Shown: positions 1 through 5,432, numbered from the stretch's first letter. The stretch is DNA of 5,469 bases from Chlamydiales bacterium (GCA_009937555.1 JAACFD010000147.1:1-5469); one strand, 5' to 3'. The notes: generated by a model not told the origin, from the letters alone. Numbers and translations: made by a program.

Positions 1-1090
1 CATCTAAAGTTTTAAAAGCTTCAAGATGCTGATCGATTGTAAAATCTTTCAGTTCTTCTAGATTATATTTATCTGCTAAACCTTTAAATTCAGAGATTGT
101 CTCTGCGACTTCAGTATACTCTTGACCCCCTTCTTCCTTAAGCCCTGCTAATGAGCCTTCAAGTATCCCTCTTAGCCTTCCTGAGAAAATATCCTTAACA
201 TCCTCTAGAGTACACAAAGCATTTACAGCTTCACTAAAGTCTGCTGACGGGAATAGAGCTAGCCTAGTTGCTATTTCAGCTAACAAGCCTTTGGCATATA
301 CCAGATCGTCTGGGCTTTCTAAGTGCTTGCCTGCTAGCTCAACTAAAAACCCTACAGGGTCATCTTGATCACTCAGCTCCAACTTAGTAAAGGCATTGTT
401 AAGCCTTGCTAACAGACTTTCTTTTGATATAGGAAGATTTGATAATAAATCAACTAAGGCACTATCCCCCATTTCTGGTCTAAATAGTTCAATGACTTTG
501 TCTTTCAAACGAAGTTCAAAAGGATCCTTATCACACACTAACTCTTTTAATTTTGAGGCTGAACTTTCCATAGTTGTTACATCTAAACTGTCATCAGACT
601 TGTGCAACTCTTGACTTGCTCTTTGATACTCTTCTTGCTTCGCTCCTTCTATACTAGCTCGCTCCTCAATACTTATAGCATCATTTCTTGTGTGATCGTA
701 GTACTCATGCTTTGCTTTTTTAAGGCTGCCATCACCTTGGATGTTAAAGTCAATAGTTAGCGCTTTTATACTCTTGTCAAGCTCCCCCATGTCCACATCC
801 CCTTTAAGCAGAGGACTTAGAAGGCCATTATTAATTACATCAGTGAAAAAGCTTTCTACAACATCATTTACACGACCCGCTAACTTCTCCCAGTACTCTC
901 CATCATCTCTTGTAGCAGCCTTTTTACTGAAAACTTCTAACTTAATCTTCTTAGTAACTCCAGTAGTTTGGTTTTTAAGAGAGACTACTACTCCTTTTTG
1001 CAAACGATCTTTGATTTCTTTGCCACTGTAAGCACCTAGCTTTTCAGCTTCAATGTTCCAGCTATCATCTCCTGATCCACCAACCTTCAT
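1..1090 (-). CDS. Large hydrophilic protein of unknown function (N-terminal part, runs off the left edge)
   Basis: The minus strand reads open without a stop from an ATG at 1090 to the window edge, giving 363 codons of an unfinished protein. The start is the first ATG after an in-frame TAA at 1106-1108, and a weak Shine-Dalgarno (TAAGG) lies 8 bases upstream. The protein begins MKVGGSGDDSWNIEAEKLGA. It is rich in Glu, Asp, Lys, Ser and Leu, looks mostly alpha-helical, and shows no signal peptide or membrane segment. Residues 30-60 (VVVSLKNQTTG and IKLEVFSKK) may form a small beta-rich unit. After about residue 110 it is a chain of amphipathic helices with charged linkers. I recognise no domain or catalytic motif. 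Size, composition and the lack of an operon partner would fit a secreted effector or a helical scaffold protein of a host-associated bacterium, but that is inference. Plus-strand reading frames over the same bases are shadows of this gene. Confidence 0.85.
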   Translation of the reverse strand, partial: MKVGGSGDDSWNIEAEKLGAYSGKEIKDRLQKGVVVSLKNQTTGVTKKIKLEVFSKKAATRDDGEYWEKLAGRVNDVVESFFTDVINNGLLSPLLKGDVDMGELDKSIKALTIDFNIQGDGSLKKAKHEYYDHTRNDAISIEERASIEGAKQEEYQRASQELHKSDDSLDVTTMESSASKLKELVCDKDPFELRLKDKVIELFRPEMGDSALVDLLSNLPISKESLLARLNNAFTKLELSDQDDPVGFLVELAGKHLESPDDLVYAKGLLAEIATRLALFPSADFSEAVNALCTLEDVKDIFSGRLRGILEGSLAGLKEEGGQEYTEVAETISEFKGLADKYNLEELKDFTIDQHLEAFKTLD

Positions 1091-1105
1091 ATTTAGAGCC
1101 TTAAG

Positions 1106-1141
1106 TTAAAGTTGTCGACCTTCCCTGGATGCAATTTTCAT
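1106..1141 (-). other. Eleven-codon mini-ORF in the leader of the 1090 gene
   Basis: An ATG at 1141 opens an 11-codon frame (MKIASREGRQL) ending in TAA at 1106-1108. It is in the same frame as the large gene starting at 1090. A purine stretch, AAGAGG, sits only one base before the ATG, too close for a normal ribosome binding site, so translation is doubtful. It could be a leader peptide, or a relic of a longer N-terminus cut off by the stop. It may also be chance. Confidence 0.2.
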
Positions 1142-1167
1142 GCCTCTTACAATGACTCTAATAAAAG

Positions 1168-1196
1168 CTCATAACAAGCCCCTTAGGGGTAATGAG
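1168..1196. repeat. Nested inverted repeat in the divergent intergenic region
   Basis: The outer arms CTCAT (1168-1172) and ATGAG (1192-1196) enclose a tight palindrome, CCCCT-T-AGGGG (1179-1189). On the minus strand the structure is followed by CTTTTATT and lies in the probable 5' leader of the 1090 gene. It could be an operator, an attenuator or a weak terminator. The G/C-rich core stands out from the AT-rich surroundings. Function is inferred only. Confidence 0.35.
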
Positions 1197-1282
1197 ATAA
1201 AAGGGTGATATTATTTACACTTTACCTAGCGAAACTCTTCTTCAAAACAGGAAATAATTGCCACTACCCTGAAAAGTCTTCC

Positions 1283-1312
1283 TTGCCTCTAAACATGAAT
1301 ATCCCCTATTTT
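1283..1312 (+). promoter_or_regulatory. Possible promoter for the cyclase gene
   Basis: A TTGCCT box (1283-1288) and a TATTTT box (1307-1312) are separated by 18 bases. Each matches four of six sigma-70 consensus positions. Transcription would start near 1319, about 30 bases before the cyclase start. The match is weak and could be chance in AT-rich DNA. Confidence 0.3.
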
Positions 1313-1349
1313 AGCTAAATAATGCCCCATTGCCTGGAGATACTTTTTG

Positions 1350-2036
1350 ATGTTAAATACGTATTCATTAGTAGACTTGACTCATGCCTTAGATCCTTCT
1401 ATACCTTCATTTAACGGTCGCTGTGGCTTTGAAATGAGCCTTAAGTCAGACTATGACAAAGGAGTGAAGATCTATAGCTACAAATGCCACGCAGGTATTG
1501 GCACTCATATAGATGCTCCCTCCCACTTTATCCCTAATGCTAGTGATGTTGCTAGTATAGAGCTTGAAAGTTGTCTAGCCCCACTTTGCATTATTGATGT
1601 TTCTGATAGGGCTCATGAAGACTTTTTTTTACAAGTAAAAGATATACAAGAATTTGAAAAGACTACAAAAGCCATTGAAAAAGAAAGTTTTGTCGCCCTA
1701 CATACTGGCTGGGATAAGAGATGGTCCGATAATCAAAGGTATCGAAATGTAAAAGAAGATAAGCGCATGCACTTCCCTGGGTTCTCTCCCGACGCAGCAA
1801 GTTACTTACTAGAAAAAAACATAAAAGGAATTGGAATCGACACACTAAGTCCAGATGGGAGTGCAGAAAGCTACCCTGTGCACCAACTAATTTTATCTGA
1901 AGGGAAGTATATCATTGAAAATCTCAATAAGCTCTCTGCAGTTCCTTCGCTTGGGGCTCATGTCTTACACGCCCCTTCTAAAGTAAAGGGTGGCACAGAA
2001 GCTTTTGTTCGTTCTATTGCTTTTGTAAAAAAATAA
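1350..2036 (+). CDS. Cyclase family / kynurenine-formamidase-like metal-dependent hydrolase
   Basis: This is a complete 228-residue protein of the cyclase family (PF04199 type), the usual length for these soluble amide or ester hydrolases, which include bacterial kynurenine formamidase. Residue numbers here count from the alternative TTG at 1347. Family marks in order are the N-terminal VDLTHALDPSIPSF, the metal-site motif HAGIGTHIDAPSHF (48-61), IGIDTLSPD (162-170), a conserved His179, and YIIENL with Glu191 as a probable metal ligand. The C-terminal GGTEAFVRSIAF is where the family normally ends. In the classical HxGTHxDxP motif a histidine sits four residues before GTH's His; here that position is Gly50, with a His two residues earlier. 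The substrate cannot be named. GGAG at 1336-1339 lies 10 bases before the ATG at 1350 and 7 before the TTG at 1347, so either start is possible. Tandem stops TAA TAG follow an A7 tract. Confidence 0.9.
   Translation: MLNTYSLVDLTHALDPSIPSFNGRCGFEMSLKSDYDKGVKIYSYKCHAGIGTHIDAPSHFIPNASDVASIELESCLAPLCIIDVSDRAHEDFFLQVKDIQEFEKTTKAIEKESFVALHTGWDKRWSDNQRYRNVKEDKRMHFPGFSPDAASYLLEKNIKGIGIDTLSPDGSAESYPVHQLILSEGKYIIENLNKLSAVPSLGAHVLHAPSKVKGGTEAFVRSIAFVKK
2027..2033 (+). other. A7 homopolymer at the cyclase/aminotransferase junction
   Basis: Seven adenines precede the cyclase stop codon. The cyclase frame reads GTA AAA AAA TAA. With one A fewer it would read GTA AAA AAT AAT AGC and continue without a stop into the aminotransferase remnant, ending at 2763. 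The tract is therefore the only thing separating the cyclase from a fused frame of about 470 codons. Runs of this kind are known sites of RNA polymerase slippage and of sequencing indels. Confidence 0.6.
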
Positions 2037-2763
2037 TAGCACTAGAGCTAAAGTTCATTTTTTATCAAAAGTATTAAAAAAATATGGCTTTATTGTATTT
2101 GCTGATGAAATTTACCTTCAAACTCATCACCAAGGAAAGGCTCATTCAATTGCAGAGTACCTCCCCACTCAAACAATTAGAGGTTCAAGCCTGTCAAAAG
2201 ACTTTTCAGCAGGAGGCTACCGTCTAGGCTGGGCTGTGTTTCCAAAAGAACTGCGTAGATTAAAAACATATATGGCAGCTCTAGGTACAAGCTCTTATAG
2301 CTGCGCACCACTACCCCAGCAGTATGCTGCTATTAAAGCTTTTAGTAGGCATCCTTCACTAGAGCAATACTTAAAAAACACTCAGGCTGTATTAAGCTTC
2401 CTTTCAATAGCTTGCCAAAAAGAATTCTCTAAACTTGATATCTACTGCTTTAGACCACGGGCAGCTTGGTATTTGCTTTTAGACTTTGAAAAGCACCGTA
2501 ATTTGCTTGAGAGTAAAGGTATAACAAGCTCTAAAGAGCTAGCTATCAGACTTGTTGAAGAAATAGGCATGGTTTTTGTTCCTGGAGAAGCCTTTGGCTT
2601 AGACAGCAAACGTTATTTTTTGCGAGCTTCATATGTAGACTTTAATGGCTCTGAAGCTGTTAATGCTCTTACTTCTTCTGATTTTGAAAATCAAATGAGA
2701 GAAAATATTGCCAAACACCTTTTCTCAGGCTTTGCTGTTCTTTCTAAATGGTTAGAAAGTTAA
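2029..2763 (+). pseudogene. Class I/II PLP-dependent aminotransferase, N-terminally truncated remnant
   Basis: A 244-codon open frame encodes the C-terminal part of a fold-type I aminotransferase. Visible landmarks are FADEIYLQ with the pyridine-nitrogen aspartate at 2104-2106, then SSLSKDFSAGGYRLGW, which fits the PLP-attachment signature with the Schiff-base lysine at 2197-2199. A later VPGEAFG precedes YFLRASYVDF, whose Arg (2623-2625) is the expected substrate-carboxylate binder. About 160-170 residues usually found upstream are absent, including the N-terminal arm and most of the cofactor-cradling half. The frame meets a TAA at 2026-2028, and no ATG with a ribosome binding site begins it. 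The first possible start is a GTG at 2236, inside the conserved core just after RLGWA, which cannot give a functional enzyme. Hence I call it a gene remnant left by a deletion. The lack of internal stops suggests recent loss, or expression as a cyclase fusion. Confidence 0.8.
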
Positions 2764-3260
2764 TCTGAGAAGGGATGTAAAAACAAAAAGCTAAAGTACG
2801 CAAAGCTTTTTTGTAGAAATGAACTTTCTTTCTTACACCTTAGAGCATGCTGATTAATCCGATCAAAACATATCTGGTAAAGATCTGAGGATGAAACAAG
2901 TTCAAGCTCCATCATAAGATAACAAAATTCTGCTGTTAGTTGTCTATTTTTTGACAACTTTTTACAAGCTCTTTGACAAGCATCTTGTAAAAAACTTAGA
3001 GACAAAGAAAAGTGCTTAAAGAAAAAGTAAAGGGACCGAGCTTGTATTACAAGCTGCTTTTTTTCTAAAGAACTGAGCTTTCTTTGGCATGCTTGCTTTT
3101 CAAAACAGTCCACTTGCCACATTACCCATGCATTAAAGCTTGATTTTGAGACAGTAAATTGTTTAGAATTTTTCCTTTCTTCGTATTTATTTTTAAGTAG
3201 AAAGCTTCGTTTAGCTAAAGTATCCACCGATGTTTTACCTGAAATTTTTCGCTTCTTCAT
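2760..3260 (-). CDS. Small basic cysteine-rich orphan protein
   Basis: This 166-residue protein has an excellent Shine-Dalgarno: GGGAG ends 7 bases before the ATG at 3260, so the gene is very probably real. I do not recognise the family. Residues 1-39 are strongly basic (MKKRKISGK at the start, KNKYEERKNSK later) and probably disordered. KKRK at 2-5 resembles a nuclear-localisation-type cluster, but such clusters are common by chance in Lys-rich proteins. Residues 40-166 look alpha-helical and aromatic-rich, with seven cysteines (52, 58, 95, 99, 113, 131, 142). There is no signal peptide or clear membrane span, although 77-91 (LYFFFKHFSLSLSFL) is quite hydrophobic. The stop shares TTAA with the stop of the convergent aminotransferase remnant. 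It is divergent from the SET gene across 226 bases. DNA or RNA binding, or a host-directed role, are possible but unproven. Confidence 0.65.
   Translation of the reverse strand: MKKRKISGKTSVDTLAKRSFLLKNKYEERKNSKQFTVSKSSFNAWVMWQVDCFEKQACQRKLSSLEKKQLVIQARSLYFFFKHFSLSLSFLQDACQRACKKLSKNRQLTAEFCYLMMELELVSSSDLYQICFDRINQHALRCKKESSFLQKSFAYFSFLFLHPFSD
2785..2812 (+). terminator. Possible plus-strand terminator after the cyclase/aminotransferase region
   Basis: Perfect 8-base arms AAAAAGCT (2785-2792) and AGCTTTTT (2804-2811) flank an 11-base loop, with one further T at 2812. The A-tail, hairpin and T-tail arrangement is typical of intrinsic terminators. The stem is short in G/C, so strength is uncertain. 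It lies inside the 3' coding end of the convergent orphan gene, as expected when there is no spacer between the genes. Confidence 0.35.
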
Positions 3261-3486
3261 GCTTGATCTCCCAATTACTAATGAGATATCGGCAAAGTAA
3301 GAGGAAAAATTTAATAAAACTTGCTTTAAGATGCTTGATATCCACTCTCATGGAACCTAAGCCCTAGAGTAGCTATTATGTAACCTTACTAAACTTATGA
3401 CAAAAAAATAAAATTTTAATTTACAACAACTTAACACTAATAGTTTATAATCAACACTTTAAAACCAACTCAGGATAGGAAAAGAC
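3261..3486. promoter_or_regulatory. Divergent intergenic region shared by the orphan gene and the SET gene
   Basis: This 226-base AT-rich spacer must hold the start signals for both divergent genes. It has a TATAAT box for the SET gene. A 13-base near-repeat, ATGCTTGAT(C/A)TCC, lies at 3259-3271 and 3331-3343. The first copy overlaps the orphan's start codon and Shine-Dalgarno. I see no convincing promoter pair for the minus-strand gene and no RNA gene. Confidence 0.45.
3446..3451 (+). promoter_or_regulatory. TATAAT -10 box of the SET gene
   Basis: This is a perfect sigma-70 -10 hexamer 35 bases before the SET start codon, giving a leader of about 30 bases. The best -35 candidate, TTACAA at 3421-3426, is 19 bases upstream and poor, so the promoter may need an activator or be weak. 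Confidence 0.5.
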
Positions 3487-4101
3487 ATGAAGCAAAAAGA
3501 TAAACAAGGATGTTTTTCAAACTTCACCTTTATTAACCAGTATGAAGTAGACCCTGATAATCTACCTTCTTTCAAGAGAATTAAGCTTAATGACTTCTCA
3601 ATGAGAGGAACAAAGAGGTTTTTGCAGCATATACGTAAAATCAAAAACTATAAGCACCAGTCAGAATACGAAAAGCTAAGCGTAGTTAAACACCCTAAAA
3701 TGGGTTATGGCGTCCTTGCTAGAGAAGCGATTAAAAAAGGTGAAGTTATCAGTCACTATGCTGGTGAAATATGCTCATCTATTAAAGCTAATTTAGAGCA
3801 TACTGATAATGCCTATCTATTCACTCTAGCAGGTTGTGGTCTCCCCCGTTTTCGCCGTTGGCTTATCAACGCTAAAGATAAAGGAAATATTTCTCGCTTT
3901 ATCAATCACAGTCAAAAGAATGCTAACCTAGAGCTAGATATTCGCTTACTTCCTTCTGAAGAGCTTAATCAAGTATTCCCTTATATCTTTTTTGTTGCTT
4001 CTCGCGACATCAAAGCTGGTGAACAGCTCTTTTATGACTACGGCAATGATTACTGGAAGCAGTTAGGCATTACTCCTCATGAGGATAGCTCTAAAAGCTA
4101 G
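3487..4101 (+). CDS. SET-domain protein lysine methyltransferase (NUE-like)
   Basis: This 204-residue protein is a compact SET methyltransferase, an enzyme class that transfers methyl from S-adenosylmethionine to protein lysines. An N-terminal basic helical section (about 1-62) precedes the SET domain (about 63-192). Visible SET motifs are GYGVLARE (73-80) and YAGE (91-94) near the AdoMet site. NISRFINHS (134-142) contains the key Asn140-His141, and AGEQLFYDYG (177-186) ends in the catalytic-type Tyr185. There are no pre-SET or post-SET cysteine clusters. From memory, the order and wording (xGNxxRFINHS, then YGxxYWK at the end) resemble the chlamydial effector NUE; Legionella RomA is another secreted bacterial SET protein. 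A histone or histone-like target is therefore plausible but not shown. No N-terminal signal peptide is visible. AGGA ends 6 bases before the ATG. The stop overlaps the convergent reductase gene on CTAG. Confidence 0.92.
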   Translation: MKQKDKQGCFSNFTFINQYEVDPDNLPSFKRIKLNDFSMRGTKRFLQHIRKIKNYKHQSEYEKLSVVKHPKMGYGVLAREAIKKGEVISHYAGEICSSIKANLEHTDNAYLFTLAGCGLPRFRRWLINAKDKGNISRFINHSQKNANLELDIRLLPSEELNQVFPYIFFVASRDIKAGEQLFYDYGNDYWKQLGITPHEDSSKS

Positions 4102-4108
4102 GCTAGCT
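4096..4108. repeat. Palindrome over the two convergent stop codons
   Basis: AGCTAG-G-CTAGCT is a perfect inverted repeat with six-base arms around one central base. It contains the TAG stop of the SET gene and the TAG stop of the reductase gene on the other strand. No T-run follows on either strand, so it is not a typical terminator. Confidence 0.5.
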
Positions 4109-4982
4109 CATAATTCATAGCAAAATCGCTTAACATAGCAAGATCCTCTGTAGATAGTTTAAGTTCTGCAGCCTTAGGACTGTCTACAGCACTTGCTACC
4201 CTAGTTGATCCAGGAATCACAAAGAGATTCTCTGAGTGATGAATTAGCCAAGATAGCATTACCTGATAGCTTGATACCTGATACTTTTGTGCTAGCTCTT
4301 GTATTGCTTTCTCGTTAGACATACGCTGGTGATGAAAGCTTCCACCTACAGGGCTATAAGCTATGTAGCTTACAGATTGTTCATAGCACTGCTGAACAAA
4401 GCCATTTGCTATATCTCTAGAGAAGTATAGGTTTAGCTTATTTTGAACCGATTCTATCCTCGTTATGCTTTGAGCTTCATTTAATTGCCGTATATCTACA
4501 TTTGACAAGCCTACATGCGCTACAAGCCCTCTAGATTTAAGTTCTGCAAGAGCTTCAACACTTTCTTCAAAAGAGCAAGTAGAATCAGGCGCATGAAGCT
4601 GGTACAAAAATATTTGCTCCTGGCCAAGATCTTCTAGGCTTTTTTCACAGGCATTAATTAGGGCCTGCTTTTTTCCATTTACTCTCCACTGCCCATCAGG
4701 TCGAATACAGCCCCCTTTAGTTGCTATATACAGCTTATGAGAAGGGGTAAAGCCATTGTCACTCAAAGCTTTTCTAATCAATCTCTCATTATGCCCTGTC
4801 TCTGAATCATCCAAGCAATAAGCATTAGCCGTGTCAATAAAATTAACGCCAGTGTTTATTGAGCTTTGTATCACTTCTATTGCTTGAGCTTCACTTGGCC
4901 GCCCTACTTCAGATAGCGGCCAAGCCCCCAGACCTACTACACTAAGCTTTACGTTAGTATTTCCTAGTTCACGGTATAGCAT
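4098..4982 (-). CDS. Aldo/keto reductase
   Basis: This 294-residue cytosolic (beta/alpha)8-barrel oxidoreductase of the AKR superfamily is expected to reduce aldehydes or ketones with NADPH. It opens with the family N-terminus YRELGNTNVKLSVVGLGAWP. The catalytic tetrad is complete: Asp50 in NFIDTANAY, Tyr55 of the same motif, Lys89 in YIATKGG, and His130 in LYQLHAPD. Further marks are GLSNVD, the AYSPVGG loop, and IPGSTR (256-261) near the C-terminus, the usual contact for the cofactor phosphate. I chose the ATG at 4982 because a perfect GGAGG lies 6 bases upstream and the protein then starts as family members do. The upstream in-frame ATG at 5024 would add 14 unusual residues without a good site. 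The substrate is unknown. The gene is alone on its strand and its stop overlaps that of the SET gene. Confidence 0.93.
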   Translation of the reverse strand: MLYRELGNTNVKLSVVGLGAWPLSEVGRPSEAQAIEVIQSSINTGVNFIDTANAYCLDDSETGHNERLIRKALSDNGFTPSHKLYIATKGGCIRPDGQWRVNGKKQALINACEKSLEDLGQEQIFLYQLHAPDSTCSFEESVEALAELKSRGLVAHVGLSNVDIRQLNEAQSITRIESVQNKLNLYFSRDIANGFVQQCYEQSVSYIAYSPVGGSFHHQRMSNEKAIQELAQKYQVSSYQVMLSWLIHHSENLFVIPGSTRVASAVDSPKAAELKLSTEDLAMLSDFAMNYELA

Positions 4983-4998
4983 AAAGAACCTCCAATAT
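4983..4998 (-). promoter_or_regulatory. Strong ribosome binding site of the reductase gene
   Basis: On the minus strand GGAGG is followed by TTCTTT and then the ATG at 4982. Six-base spacing and a five-base match to the anti-Shine-Dalgarno settle the start against the more upstream ATG at 5024. Confidence 0.8.
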
Positions 4999-5101
4999 AA
5001 TTCATAAAATTTACGATATAACAAATTTCACCTTAAAGAACACTAAAGAAGAAATTTAGGTCTTGATAAAAAGTGACGAATATAGAAAAAAAGAAAAAAA
5101 T

Positions 5102-5124
5102 ATCTTTAAAAAAAAACTAAAGAT
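5102..5124. repeat. Inverted repeat with a poly-A loop
   Basis: Perfect seven-base arms ATCTTTA (5102-5108) and TAAAGAT (5118-5124) enclose AAAAAAAAC. Together with the A7 tracts at 5086-5092 and 5094-5100 it forms a DNA segment likely to be bent. Function is unknown. Confidence 0.4.
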
Positions 5125-5142
5125 TACGTAGAGTCTAAAAGA

Positions 5143-5177
5143 TCCCTGACCCCAGAAACACGAGCTGGAGTCAGGGA
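5143..5177 (-). terminator. Strong hairpin, possibly a minus-strand terminator
   Basis: The arms TCCCTGAC (5143-5150) and GTCAGGGA (5170-5177) pair fully. After one mismatch, CCAG (5152-5155) pairs with CTGG (5165-5168) around a nine-base loop. On the minus strand the stem is followed by TCTTTTAG, a short T-run, so it could end a transcript coming from the right. It may instead be the first stem of a structured RNA. Confidence 0.4.
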
Positions 5178-5278
5178 GGAGTGGACGCTTTTCAGGCTTA
5201 ATCGAGCATGCAGCCTGTAAAACGCCTTGACTTTTCTCCTACACTTTGGCTGCCTTTATGGCGGGCCAAAGAAGTAGG
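5143..5278. ncRNA. Candidate structured RNA with three consecutive hairpins
   Basis: Three stems follow each other. The first is 5143-5177. The second pairs 5186-5198 with 5212-5224 at 11 of 13 positions, with CAGGCT/AGCCTG next to a 13-base loop. The third nests CCTAC (5238-5242)/GTAGG (5274-5278), CTTTGGC (5244-5250)/GCCAAAG (5265-5271) and GCC (5252-5254)/GGC (5260-5262). The density of stems and the higher G/C than the flanks argue for a folded RNA or a mobile palindromic element. It does not match tRNA, tmRNA, SRP RNA or RNase P motifs that I know. The strand cannot be decided. Confidence 0.3.
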
Positions 5279-5406
5279 CTAGCTATTGCCCCCATTTGTC
5301 TCATTACAACAAATATTTTAATGAATAATAGCCCTTTTCCCAGATAAACTGCAAGACTTGCTTAATGACAGAATATAAAATACTCATAGGTATAGTGTAA
5401 ACCTAC

Positions 5407-5432
5407 TAGCATGAAAATCTGCTATTTTTTTT
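5407..5432 (+). terminator. Terminator-like hairpin with a T8 tail
   Basis: TAGCA (5407-5411) pairs with TGCTA (5420-5424) over an eight-base loop, followed directly by eight T residues. The stem is short, so strength is doubtful. No plus-strand protein gene precedes it; the only candidate transcript is the structured block at 5143-5278. Confidence 0.3.

Noticed and set aside
396..1031. Plus-strand open frames at 396-614 and 741-1031
   Set aside because: Both lie opposite the 363-codon minus-strand gene. They have no ribosome binding site and are Ser/Leu-rich, as expected for antisense frames.
1663..1845. Minus-strand 60-codon frame inside the cyclase gene
   Set aside because: It is entirely antisense to conserved cyclase motifs and has no start signal.
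2032..2055. NNSTR at the start of the aminotransferase remnant as a decayed NPTG motif
   Set aside because: The distance to the DEIY aspartate is about four residues shorter than usual, and the P and G are absent, so the match is not reliable.
2236..2763. A separate 175-residue gene starting at GTG 2236
   Set aside because: The GTG lies inside the conserved aminotransferase core just after RLGWA and has no ribosome binding site. The homology extends upstream to about 2041.
3459..3644. Minus-strand 61-codon frame over the SET gene start
   Set aside because: It is antisense to the SET gene and its promoter, with no plausible ribosome binding site or family.
2843..5213. TTAATC(G)AGCATGC-like motif near 2843-2859 (minus strand) and 5198-5211
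   Set aside because: The shared element is short and GCATGC is itself a palindrome, so two copies are not meaningful.
5208..5282. 24-codon plus-strand ORF and the opposing 18-codon hydrophobic minus-strand ORF (5239-5295), considered as a small toxin or transposase remnant
   Set aside because: Neither has a ribosome binding site at usable distance, and the hairpin structure alone explains the frames.
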